From positions 1 to 6,062 of the forward strand of contig CABQJB010000121.1 in the NCBI GenBank assembly GCA_902464195.1: 6,062 bases of DNA, in the 5' to 3' direction. Position numbers and translations under genes: made by a program. Positions within the stretch are counted from its first letter, which is position 1, and every line of letters starts with the position of its first letter. Positions 1 to 4,947 of the stretch are shown here, in pieces. The notes beneath the pieces are model-generated. The model had not been told where the DNA came from, searched no databases, and worked only from the letters and a program-made list of their open reading frames with translations. Origin of the DNA: an uncultured Megasphaera sp. GTDB lineage: Bacteria; Bacillota; Negativicutes; Veillonellales; Megasphaeraceae.

Positions 1-45
1 CTTCTATAGTATACTAGAAATAATGTATACTATAGAAGTTTTTTT
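1..45 (+). terminator. Perfect 14-bp hairpin with T-tract upstream of the porin gene
   Basis: Arm 1-14 (CTTCTATAGTATAC) is exactly complementary to arm 25-38, with a 10-nt loop at 15-24, followed by seven T at 39-45. This is the shape of an intrinsic terminator for an upstream plus-strand gene outside the window, although the stem is AT-rich. Only 37 nt separate the T-tract from the GTG start at 83, which leaves no room for a full promoter after the hairpin. The porin promoter must therefore overlap or precede it (TATAGT at 5-10 and TATACT at 26-31 are -10-like). An attenuator or operator role is thus also possible. Confidence 0.6.
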
Positions 46-82
46 GCATAAGCGGAAAAACGAGAAAGAAGGTCTTTTATTC

Positions 83-1429
83 GTGAAGAAACAAGTAGTC
101 TGTACCCTGGCAGCCGCTTTGGCTGTCACCTCCCTGTCGGCTTTCGCCGCCAATCCCTTTGTCGATGTTCCGTCGGACAGCTGGGCTTACCAGTCCGTCG
201 TAGAACTGGCTGACGCCGGCATCATCCAGGGCGTCGACGGTCAGTATTTCCAGGGCCATCGCAACATCACCCGCTATGAAGCGGCTGAAATGGTCGCCAA
301 AGCCATGGCCCATATGGACAAGGCTTCCGTCGAACAGCGGGCCCTGATCAACAAGCTGGCCGATGAATATGCCGACGAACTGAACAGCCTCGGCGTCCGC
401 GTGACCAATCTGGAAAACCGCGTCGGCAACACGCGCGTCTTCGGCGACGCCTTCGTCCGCTACCGCTATCAGAACGGCAACAAGAAGGACGACAGCTCCT
501 GGGATACGCGCTTCCGCATCCGCGCCCAGGGCCAGGTCAACGACCGCACCAAGGTCACAGCCGGCGTCAGCACGGGCTTCCGCCCCTTCTCCAGCAACGG
601 CGCAGCTTCTGACGAAGGCAACAATCCCTATATGGATTTGGCCAAAGTGGACTACAACTTCGGCAGCAAGAACTGGGAACTGAGCGTCGGCCGCAATGAC
701 GTCTACCGCATCGGCCGCGACGCCTACGGCCTGCAGTACTTCGATGCCCTCGACGGCGCCGAACTGCGCTATCACAACGATAAACTGGCCATCACCACAG
801 GCTACGGCAAATTCAAAGACGGCAAGAAACCCGGCGTCGATACGGTGAAGCCTATTTCCGACGCCCATTCGGACCACTTCAGCACCGATGGCCTGAAGAC
901 GGGCTACGGTGAAATCGATGCCTTCTTCGGCGGCGGCAAGGCAGCCCGTTCCGAAGCCGGCGCCTACTACAACCGCCTCCATCAGTCCAACCATAGTTCG
1001 GGCGAAGACTATTTCGCCAAATATATCGCCGGTTACTTCGTCCGCGGCAACTACGGCAAATGGAGCGCCCTGGCCAACTACGAACACATCGGCTTCAACG
1101 CGGGCGTGAAAAACGTCGACGGCCAGGACTACGGCGACGCCTGGATGGGCACCCTCCAGTACGGCAAGGCCGATTTCCGCACGCCCGGCAGCTGGGACGC
1201 CTGGCTGGAATACCTCGACCTCGACGACGGCTCCTTCCTGGGCGGCAATCCCTTTACGTGGCGCTTCTCCAGCGACATGGACAACCAGCGCTCCTGGGGC
1301 GTCGGCGCCGACTACATCGTCGCCAAGAACCTGAAATTCAGCGTCATGCAGTCCTTCGCCAGCCAGGCCAAAACCGGCAGCCAGGACCCCCACGAAATGA
1401 CCCGCATCCATTTCCAGATGCTGTTCTAA
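83..1429 (+). CDS. ompM: SLH-domain outer-membrane porin (OmpM-type)
   Basis: A 448-residue outer-membrane protein that should form a beta-barrel pore and tie the outer membrane to peptidoglycan. From the GTG at 83: Sec signal peptide at residues 1-22 (KK, hydrophobic core, AFA then ANPF); one SLH domain at about 24-80 (FVDVPSDSWAYQSV, AGIIQG, TRYEAAEMVAKAM); a short heptad-like helix at about 84-115 (LINKLADEYADELNSLG, then VTNLENRV); and from about 117 a barrel rich in alternating aromatic strands, ending in phenylalanine (IHFQMLF) as expected for the BAM insertion signal. The GTG was chosen because AAGAAGG at 66-72 lies 10 nt upstream and the signal peptide begins exactly there; an in-frame ATG at 23 lies inside the upstream hairpin and adds 20 residues of non-signal sequence. 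In Negativicutes, SLH porins of this kind (OmpM in Veillonella, Mep45 in Selenomonas) bind polyaminated peptidoglycan. Family very likely; the symbol follows Veillonella usage. Confidence 0.92.
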   Translation: MKKQVVCTLAAALAVTSLSAFAANPFVDVPSDSWAYQSVVELADAGIIQGVDGQYFQGHRNITRYEAAEMVAKAMAHMDKASVEQRALINKLADEYADELNSLGVRVTNLENRVGNTRVFGDAFVRYRYQNGNKKDDSSWDTRFRIRAQGQVNDRTKVTAGVSTGFRPFSSNGAASDEGNNPYMDLAKVDYNFGSKNWELSVGRNDVYRIGRDAYGLQYFDALDGAELRYHNDKLAITTGYGKFKDGKKPGVDTVKPISDAHSDHFSTDGLKTGYGEIDAFFGGGKAARSEAGAYYNRLHQSNHSSGEDYFAKYIAGYFVRGNYGKWSALANYEHIGFNAGVKNVDGQDYGDAWMGTLQYGKADFRTPGSWDAWLEYLDLDDGSFLGGNPFTWRFSSDMDNQRSWGVGADYIVAKNLKFSVMQSFASQAKTGSQDPHEMTRIHFQMLF

Positions 1430-1456
1430 GTAGGGGACGCCTGTAAGGCGTCCCGC
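1430..1456 (+). repeat. GTAGGGG...CCCGC hairpin unit 1
   Basis: Begins directly after the porin stop codon. Stem GGGACGCCT (1434-1442) pairs perfectly with AGGCGTCCC (1446-1454) around a GTA loop. No T-tract follows, so it is not a classical terminator, but it could protect the 3' end of the porin mRNA. It has the same flanks (GTAGGGG left, CCCGC right) as the units at 1507 and 1552 while the stem sequence differs. Confidence 0.75.
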
Positions 1457-1493
1457 AGGCCGCAATTCGCAGGCCGCAGTTCGCTTTGCGGCC
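1455..1493 (+). repeat. Tandem 14-bp repeat plus hairpin
   Basis: GCAGGCCGCAATTC (1455-1468) is followed immediately by GCAGGCCGCAGTTC (1469-1482), differing at one base. The second copy pairs with downstream sequence: GGCCGCA (1472-1478) with TGCGGCC (1487-1493), giving a 7-bp stem with an 8-nt loop. No coding potential is seen. It belongs to the repeat-filled spacer between the porin and macrodomain genes. Confidence 0.6.
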
Positions 1494-1506
1494 TTATGGC
1501 TGCACC

Positions 1507-1534
1507 GTAGGGGCCGCCTGGCAAGGCGGCCCGC
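1507..1534 (+). repeat. GTAGGGG...CCCGC hairpin unit 2
   Basis: Stem GGGCCGCCT (1511-1519) pairs perfectly with AGGCGGCCC (1524-1532) around a GGCA loop. Flanked by GTAGGGG and CCCGC like unit 1. The inner stem bases differ from unit 1 on both arms together, so pairing rather than sequence is conserved. Confidence 0.75.
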
Positions 1535-1551
1535 TGTCCGCTGTTCGATTC

Positions 1552-1656
1552 GTAGGGGCTTGCACGTGGCAAGCCCGCCCCAGAATATGAGCGATTTTCA
1601 AACCCGGGGAGAGCGTCTCCAAATGCCAAGCGGGTCGCCCACGCGGCGACCCCTAC
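1552..1656. repeat. Composite 105-bp repeat element, copy A
   Basis: A MITE- or REP-pair-like element with terminal inverted repeats GTAGGGG (1552) and CCCCTAC (to 1656). The left hairpin has stem GGGCTTGC/GCAAGCCC (1556-1563 and 1569-1576); the right hairpin has stem GGGTCGCC/GGCGACCC (1632-1639 and 1645-1652). Between them lies a unique core starting CCAGAATATG. The relative at 4227-4333 has the same ends, the same CCAGAATATG and CGATT words, the same CAAAT word and the same right hairpin, but a diverged centre and a different left stem. It lies between the convergent porin and macrodomain genes, 11 bp from the macrodomain stop. No transposase is encoded, so any movement would be in trans. 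Confidence 0.7.
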
Positions 1657-1667
1657 CGTACAATCTA

Positions 1668-2462
1668 CTATTCCCCTTTTTCCACTAGTTCTCGTTCATA
1701 TATTATCCGGTCTTCCTCAGTAAAGACGTTGAAGACGACTTCTATCGGCTCATGTTGCCGCAGCCACTGCGATACGGTGGTTACGGCAATGTGGGCCGCT
1801 TCTTTTTTAGGGAAGCCGAAGACGCCTGTCGAGATGCAGCAGAAGGCCAGGGACCGGCAGCCTTTGGCGGCAGCCAGGTCGAGGCAGCTCCGGTAGCACG
1901 AAGCCAGCTGTTCTTGAGCCTGTTCCGTCAAAACGCCACGGACGATGGGGCCGACGGTATGCAGGACGTAGCGGCAGGGCAGGTTGTAAGCCGGCGTGAT
2001 TTTCGCCTGGCCCGTCGCTTCGGCATGGCCCTGGGCCTGCATCATGGCAAAACAGCGTTCCCGCAGGGCCACGCCGGCCATGGTATGGATCATGTTGTCG
2101 ATGCACGAATGGAGCGGCCGGAAGCAGCCCAGGAGCTGGTCATTGGCGGCATTGACGATGGCATCGACGGCCAGCGTCGTAATATCCCCCTGCCAGAGAT
2201 GCAGATGCGCATGGCCGGGAATGGCCGGCAGATGGCGGCCATCGGTAATCCCCTTCTCCTGCGTCAGCCCCTGGAGGACGGCGGCTTCGACAGCCAGGAA
2301 CTGCGGCGACGCCACGTGTTTCCCCGGCTGGCGGACGTTGCACAAGGCCCGGTAAAGCTGGAAGGCCTGGCCTTTGTCATCGGGAACGTCATAAGCGGCG
2401 TATTCCGGCATTTCCTGCTGGAGCTGGCGGATCAAAAAAGCAAGTTGTTCGTGACGGTTCAT
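1668..2462 (-). CDS. Zinc-type macrodomain ADP-ribosyl hydrolase (SirTM partner)
   Basis: A cytoplasmic 264-residue protein predicted to remove ADP-ribose that SirTM puts on its target. An N-terminal helical extension (1-80, containing MPEYAAYDVPDDKGQAFQLY) precedes the macro fold (about 85-262). Ligand-loop motifs are visible: GDIT at 92-95, NAANDQLLG at 104-112, and ISTGVFGF at 210-217. C113-x4-H118-x-C120 in GCFRPLHSCIDNMIH is the cysteine/histidine signature of the zinc-dependent macrodomains found beside class M sirtuins. The start at 2462 was chosen because ATGA overlaps the sirtuin stop, with AGGGGGAG (2469-2476) upstream; this predicts translational coupling and matched amounts of writer and eraser. 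The frame is open further upstream, but only as an out-of-frame reading of the sirtuin gene. Last gene of the operon; the stop is TAG. Family assignment strong; substrate unknown. Confidence 0.92.
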   Translation of the reverse strand: MNRHEQLAFLIRQLQQEMPEYAAYDVPDDKGQAFQLYRALCNVRQPGKHVASPQFLAVEAAVLQGLTQEKGITDGRHLPAIPGHAHLHLWQGDITTLAVDAIVNAANDQLLGCFRPLHSCIDNMIHTMAGVALRERCFAMMQAQGHAEATGQAKITPAYNLPCRYVLHTVGPIVRGVLTEQAQEQLASCYRSCLDLAAAKGCRSLAFCCISTGVFGFPKKEAAHIAVTTVSQWLRQHEPIEVVFNVFTEEDRIIYERELVEKGE

Positions 2463-3352
2463 GACTGTCTCCCCCTCTCTAAGGCCGTGAGTACATCGGC
2501 AATATCCCCTTCGATACCGATGGCCTGCGGGCGGATCCATTCCGGACTGCGGGCATCGCCGGCATTGACGCAGGCGTAGACGGCCTGCGGATTGGCCTGG
2601 GTATACTGCCAAAAAGGAATCTTGATGATTCCCGGCGTATTCATGCCGACGCCTAATTCCAGGTAGAGCACGCGTCCCTGCTGATGGTCCTGCAAGAACT
2701 GCTGATACCGGCGGGCCGCCGCCTTCCAGCCAGCATCTTCGACGAACGTGTCGTCACATCGCAGGTTGGGCACCAGGTCCTGGCCGTCTTCGGGGCTGCG
2801 GGGCAGGAGCGCCGCCGGGACCTGCATGGATACGGTCCCCTTTTCCGGCGGCACGAAGTAGTGATGTGAGTCATAGACGAATCCCTGGGCCTCCATCATG
2901 GCGACGATGACGGCCTCATTATCATAGGTCCTGGCCGTCACGGGATACTTCTCCTGGAACAGGCCGTAATCCCCCTGCGTATAGAACAAGCGCTGCTTGT
3001 CGAAACGGGCCTTCTGGAACTGATGGTCCACATTGGTCGTCAAGACGAAATAATCCTTGTCCCGCACCAGGTCATACAGACGGAGGTAAACATCAGTCGG
3101 TGCCGGGACGTAGCGGTTGATGTAAATGGCCCGGCTCCACCAGGCCCAGTATTCACGGGCATCGGCAAAGGGGAAAAAGCCGCCGGAATACATGTCGCGG
3201 ATACCGTATTTCCTGATGAAATCCGAGAAATACCGGCGGAACCGTTCACCGGAATATGTCAGGCCCGCTGCCGTCGAAAGGCCCGAACCGGCACCGATGA
3301 CGACGGCCGTTGAATCCTGCAAAGCCTGTTGTAACTGCTGAATCTTTTCCAT
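2459..3352 (-). CDS. Class M sirtuin (SirTM), NAD-dependent protein ADP-ribosyltransferase
   Basis: A 297-residue Rossmann-fold sirtuin expected to use NAD+ to ADP-ribosylate a protein rather than to deacetylate it. Visible motifs are the NAD-binding GAGSGLSTAAGLTYSG (20-35), YWAWWSR (68-74), TTNVDHQF (105-112, with N107 and D109), YTQGDYGLFQ (124-133), NLRCDDTFVED (196-206) and ELGVGMNTPGIIKIPFW (232-248). The histidine of deacetylase sirtuins is not at its usual place; Q126 lies 19 residues after N107, the spacing recalled for the catalytic Asn and Gln of characterised SirTMs. There is no CxxC zinc ribbon; the only cysteines are C199 and C261. The start at 3352 follows AAGGAGGT (3360-3367) with 7-nt spacing; an in-frame ATG at 3370 overlaps that ribosome site and is rejected. 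Middle gene of the operon, 32 nt after the oxidoreductase and overlapping the macrodomain gene by 4 nt. Confidence 0.93.
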   Translation of the reverse strand: MEKIQQLQQALQDSTAVVIGAGSGLSTAAGLTYSGERFRRYFSDFIRKYGIRDMYSGGFFPFADAREYWAWWSRAIYINRYVPAPTDVYLRLYDLVRDKDYFVLTTNVDHQFQKARFDKQRLFYTQGDYGLFQEKYPVTARTYDNEAVIVAMMEAQGFVYDSHHYFVPPEKGTVSMQVPAALLPRSPEDGQDLVPNLRCDDTFVEDAGWKAAARRYQQFLQDHQQGRVLYLELGVGMNTPGIIKIPFWQYTQANPQAVYACVNAGDARSPEWIRPQAIGIEGDIADVLTALERGRQS

Positions 3353-3359
3353 TCCCAGC

Positions 3360-3367
3360 ACCTCCTT
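3360..3367 (-). promoter_or_regulatory. Shine-Dalgarno site fixing the SirTM start
   Basis: On the minus strand this reads AAGGAGGT, a near-perfect anti-16S match, 7 nt before the ATG at 3352-3350. Because the alternative ATG at 3370 overlaps this motif, the site decides the start in favour of the shorter protein. Confidence 0.85.
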
Positions 3368-3384
3368 CAATAGCGATGAAAAAC

Positions 3385-4023
3385 TTAGGCCCGAACGACG
3401 CTGATGCGCTGATTGATGTGATGGCCCTTTTCGATTTCGTCGACCATGGCGATAGCATAGTCGGCATAGGAAATAATCGATTCATTGCGGCTGTTCAAAG
3501 TCAATTCTTCGCCGCCGAGGATGTATTTCCCCGTCCGTTCGCCTTCGGCCTGGAAGTCCGCAGCCGGGCTGATGTAGGTCCATTTGACATCGTCGTGCTG
3601 GCGCAATTTCAGCAGGGCCTGAGCCATGGCCGAGGCCAGGGGTTTGAAAGCGTCCGGGAAATCCGGTGCTTCGGCCAGGACTGCCGTGTGTTCTTTATTG
3701 GTAAACAGCGAACCGGCGCCGCCGACGATGAGCAGGCGGACCGGGCTGCCGCTGAGAATCTGGCAGAGATGTTCTGTCGTCATCGAATGACCGGGCAGCG
3801 TTTCCGGTGTCCAGGCACCAAAGCCGTCGACGACAGCATCGAAACCAGCCAAATCAGCCGCCGTCAAATCGAGGATATCTTTCTGTACATAATGCTGGGC
3901 ATCGGTCATGTTTTCTGCCTTGCGGCCAAAAGCCGTCACATCGAACCCGCGGCGGACCGCTTCGGAAATAACCTGACGAGAAACACGACCACCAGCAGCA
4001 ACAACAGCGATTTTCTTATTCAT
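3385..4023 (-). CDS. NAD(P)-binding Rossmann-fold oxidoreductase (atypical SDR, COG2910-like)
   Basis: A cytoplasmic 212-residue protein of the NAD(P)H-binding family often labelled putative NADH-flavin reductase. It starts with a beta strand and glycine-rich loop (KKIAVVAAGGRVSRQV, 3-18), followed by the second strand ending in GRK (33-35), which suggests NADP by analogy. YVQKDILDL (45-53), VVDGFGAWTP (64-73), LLIVGGAGSLF (97-107) and WTYISPAADF (148-157) are the usual later strands and loops. The first loop reads AAGGRVS rather than GATGxxG, a variant for this family. The start at 4023 has AAAGGT (4033-4038) 9 nt upstream; an ATG at 4053 would read through that site. First gene of the operon with SirTM and the macrodomain, placed directly behind an operator-covered promoter. 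Substrate unknown; a quinone, flavin or reactive-electrophile reductase is possible. Confidence 0.85.
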   Translation of the reverse strand: MNKKIAVVAAGGRVSRQVISEAVRRGFDVTAFGRKAENMTDAQHYVQKDILDLTAADLAGFDAVVDGFGAWTPETLPGHSMTTEHLCQILSGSPVRLLIVGGAGSLFTNKEHTAVLAEAPDFPDAFKPLASAMAQALLKLRQHDDVKWTYISPAADFQAEGERTGKYILGGEELTLNSRNESIISYADYAIAMVDEIEKGHHINQRISVVRA

Positions 4024-4088
4024 AATGAACCAACCTTTCTGCGCACAGCGCAATGTAAATATATGTTAATAATAGAATGTTCCTTAAT

Positions 4089-4107
4089 CGTAATTGTTTC
4101 GGTTACA
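4089..4107. promoter_or_regulatory. Operator-like dyad, one mismatch
   Basis: CGTAATTGTTTCGGTTACA fits TGTAA-N9-TTACA with one mismatch in the left half. It also contains a separate 7-bp inverted repeat, TAATTGT (4091-4097) and ACAATTA (4105-4111). It lies in the leader of the SDR-SirTM-macro transcript, its centre 30 bp (about three helical turns) from the main dyad. Confidence 0.45.
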
Positions 4108-4112
4108 ATTAG

Positions 4113-4143
4113 GATAGTTGTAATATATCACATTACAACTATC
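4113..4143. promoter_or_regulatory. Main operator palindrome of the SDR-SirTM-macro operon
   Basis: GATAGTTGTAAT (4113-4124) and ATTACAACTATC (4132-4143) are perfect 12-bp inverted arms around 7 nt. The inner part (4119-4137) is an exact TGTAA-N9-TTACA. The palindrome fills the stretch from just inside the -35 through the -10 of the minus-strand promoter, the classic position for a dimeric repressor. As RNA it would not end in a T-tract, so a DNA-level operator is the better reading. Confidence 0.8.
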
Positions 4144-4150
4144 TCGTCAA
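4122..4150 (-). promoter_or_regulatory. Sigma-70 promoter of the SDR-SirTM-macro operon
   Basis: On the minus strand: -35 TTGACG (4150-4145), 17-bp spacer, -10 TATATT (4127-4122). The predicted start near 4115 gives a leader of about 92 nt. The spacer and -10 are covered by the 12-bp-arm palindrome. No other hexamer pair of similar quality is seen between the gene and the terminator at 4187-4224. Confidence 0.78.
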
Positions 4151-4168
4151 CCCTTTTAAGGGAATTCG

Positions 4169-4187
4169 TGTAACTTTTTTTATTACA
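4169..4187. promoter_or_regulatory. Upstream operator-like dyad, exact match
   Basis: TGTAACTTTTTTTATTACA is an exact TGTAA-N9-TTACA. It lies upstream of the -35 of the SDR operon, with its centre 50 bp (about five turns) from the main palindrome, and abuts the A/T tract of the terminator. The low-complexity T-run in the middle makes chance more likely here than for the main site. Confidence 0.5.
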
Positions 4188-4224
4188 AAAAAAAGGAGCT
4201 GTCGTATAAAGACAGCTCCTTTTT
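4187..4224 (-). terminator. Strong intrinsic terminator, probably bidirectional
   Basis: A perfect 14-bp stem (4190-4203 with 4211-4224; AGGAGCTGTC against GACAGCTCCT plus A/T ends) surrounds a 7-nt loop, GTATAAA. On the minus strand the hairpin is followed by eight T. It would stop the NTF2-like transcript about 235 bp past its stop codon, just before the promoter of the SDR operon, insulating the two units. Five T on the plus strand would allow termination in the other direction too. Confidence 0.88.
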
Positions 4225-4226
4225 CT

Positions 4227-4333
4227 GTAGGGGCGCCACGCGGGGCGCCCGCTCCAGAATATGTACGATTCCCAGCCAGTTTGCTAGAAGAATCACCCAA
4301 ATCCATAACGGGTCGCCCACGGGCGACCCCTAC
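4227..4333. repeat. Composite 107-bp repeat element, copy B
   Basis: Terminal inverted repeats GTAGGGG (4227-4233) and CCCCTAC (to 4333). The left hairpin has stem GGGCGCC/GGCGCCC (4231-4237 and 4244-4250); the right hairpin has stem GGGTCGCC/GGCGACCC (4310-4317 and 4322-4329). The CCAGAATATG and CGATT words after the left hairpin and the CAAAT word before the right one are shared with copy A at 1552-1656, in the same order and orientation. It sits between the NTF2-like gene and its terminator, so it is transcribed as part of that 3' untranslated region. Confidence 0.72.
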
Positions 4334-4406
4334 AAACTCCATACTAGCAGATGGTTAAAAATTTAAAGCCCATTTCTAAAAACTACAAACTTCATACTAC
4401 AAACTC
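4331..4406. repeat. Short dispersed direct repeats TACAAACTYCATACTA
   Basis: TACAAACTCCATACTA (4331-4346) recurs as TACAAACTTCATACTA (4384-4399) with one difference, and TACAAACTC appears again at 4398-4406. The rest of 4346-4457 is AT-rich non-coding sequence in which no gene or structure is seen. Confidence 0.5.
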
Positions 4407-4457
4407 TACCAAGAAAGGGGCCACTCATGATGGCAGAAACCTTCATGCGACAGTCCC

Positions 4458-4847
4458 CTACTTCGAATAATGGACGTGCTGGAGTTTCCATGCACCCCCT
4501 ATTTTGCGCAGGACCTGGGTTTCCAGGCCTTCGATGCCGTAGTCTTCGCCGGTGTCGCGCAGGGTGCACTGTGTATGGTAGGCAAAGATGACGATGGCCG
4601 TCTGGTCGTCGATGAGGTGACACGTCAGGCTGTCGCTGTACAAGTCGATGTTGGAATAGCGCTGCTGGATGCGGTCGATCAAAAAGTCCTGATAAATGGC
4701 CTGGTCCCCGGAAAAGACACGGGTAACGGAAATCATCGTATCGGCGTCGCTCCCCGTCCACAAGGACAGGAATTCATCCTTGTCCTGCGTATGGATAGCC
4801 TGGATATAGCGTTCTACTAATTGTTTGATTTTTTCTTGATCATTCAT
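4458..4847 (-). CDS. NTF2/SnoaL-like fold protein, function unknown
   Basis: A 129-residue cytoplasmic protein with the layout of the SnoaL/DUF4440 branch of the NTF2-like superfamily: an N-terminal helix pair (EKIKQLVERYIQAIHTQDKDEFLSLW, residues 5-30), then a curved sheet with ISVTRVFSGDQAIYQDF (39-55), a strand with TAIVIFAYHTQCTLRDT (83-99), and the closing pair TQVLRKIGGAWKLQHVHYS (110-128). The family includes small isomerases, hydrolases and ligand-binding proteins; no catalytic set is recognisable, so activity is left open. The start at 4847 has GGGAGGA 6 nt upstream. The gene is monocistronic and divergent from the MBL-fold gene, with its promoter covered by an operator-like dyad shared with both neighbours, which suggests co-regulation. 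Stop TAG; transcript likely ends at 4187-4224. Confidence 0.82.
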   Translation of the reverse strand: MNDQEKIKQLVERYIQAIHTQDKDEFLSLWTGSDADTMISVTRVFSGDQAIYQDFLIDRIQQRYSNIDLYSDSLTCHLIDDQTAIVIFAYHTQCTLRDTGEDYGIEGLETQVLRKIGGAWKLQHVHYSK

Positions 4848-4866
4848 AGTGAATCCTCCCTTATGA

Positions 4867-4885
4867 TGTATGTATTATAGTTACA
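4867..4885. promoter_or_regulatory. Operator-like dyad on the NTF2-like promoter, one mismatch
   Basis: TGTATGTATTATAGTTACA matches TGTAA-N9-TTACA except for one base in the left half. It covers the -10 box of the NTF2-like promoter (4874-4879), so a bound protein would block RNA polymerase. Its centre lies 39 bp from the next dyad. Confidence 0.55.
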
Positions 4886-4903
4886 GAAACATCAATTTGT
4901 CAA
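4874..4903 (-). promoter_or_regulatory. Consensus sigma-70 promoter of the NTF2-like gene
   Basis: On the minus strand: -35 TTGACA (4903-4898), 18-bp spacer, -10 TATAAT (4879-4874). Both hexamers are perfect consensus, so the promoter should be strong unless repressed. It is divergent from, and lies beside, the plus-strand promoter at 4914-4942. Confidence 0.85.
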
Positions 4904-4905
4904 CA

Positions 4906-4924
4906 TGTAACTCTTGACATTACA
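4906..4924. promoter_or_regulatory. Operator-like dyad on the MBL-fold promoter -35, exact match
   Basis: TGTAACTCTTGACATTACA is an exact TGTAA-N9-TTACA, extended by A and T to 4905-4925. It contains the whole -35 box of the plus-strand promoter and lies just upstream of the -35 of the divergent NTF2-like promoter, so one bound dimer could affect both. Confidence 0.75.
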
Positions 4925-4942
4925 TAGCAAAGGTGCTATAGT
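4914..4942 (+). promoter_or_regulatory. Sigma-70 promoter of the MBL-fold gene and small peptide
   Basis: -35 TTGACA (4914-4919), 17-bp spacer, -10 TATAGT (4937-4942); predicted start near 4949 and leader of about 55 nt. A 6-bp dyad, ATAGCA-AAGG-TGCTAT (4924-4939), fills the spacer and enters the -10. Exact operator-like dyads lie on the -35 and over the start point. Confidence 0.85.
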
Positions 4943-4947
4943 TTTAT

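Noticed and set aside
77..1465. A 462-codon open frame antisense to the porin gene
   Set aside because: It mirrors the GC-rich third positions of the porin, yields a composition skewed to V/G/A/D without domains, and has no ribosome site; the plus-strand product is a clear SLH porin.
1426..1629. A 67-codon minus-strand frame with NRSYSGAGLPRASP, similar to a 67-codon frame at 4139-4342 with NRTYSGAGAPRGAP
   Set aside because: The resemblance comes entirely from the shared left hairpin and CCAGAATATG core of the two composite repeats; the rest of the frames is unrelated, and the second runs into a terminator. Likely to be mis-annotated as a small protein family.
1430..1660. CRISPR array, because of the repeated short palindromic units
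   Set aside because: Spacing is irregular, repeats are short with variable stems and one is inverted, and no cas genes are present.
1752..2579. A 275-codon plus-strand open frame opposite the macrodomain and SirTM genes
   Set aside because: Shadow of the minus-strand genes; no recognisable motif, while the minus strand encodes well-conserved macrodomain and sirtuin motifs.
2463..2612. A longer macrodomain protein starting at 2612
   Set aside because: The extra 50 codons are an out-of-frame reading of the sirtuin 3' end, rich in Arg and Cys; the ATG at 2462 has the ribosome site and the ATGA overlap.
4040..4052. Riboswitch or attenuator in the leader of the SDR operon (TGCGC-ACA-GCGCA hairpin)
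   Set aside because: Only a 5-bp stem, no T-tract and no alternative pairing with the ribosome site was seen; the leader is explained by the operator dyads.
3310..4173. A 287-codon plus-strand open frame opposite the SDR gene and through its promoter
   Set aside because: It runs through a well-formed promoter and palindrome and shows no domain; the minus-strand Rossmann protein explains the coding signal.
4363..4761. A 132-codon minus-strand frame overlapping the NTF2-like gene
   Set aside because: Arginine- and proline-rich out-of-frame reading with no ribosome site; the 4458-4847 frame has the fold signature and a consensus promoter.
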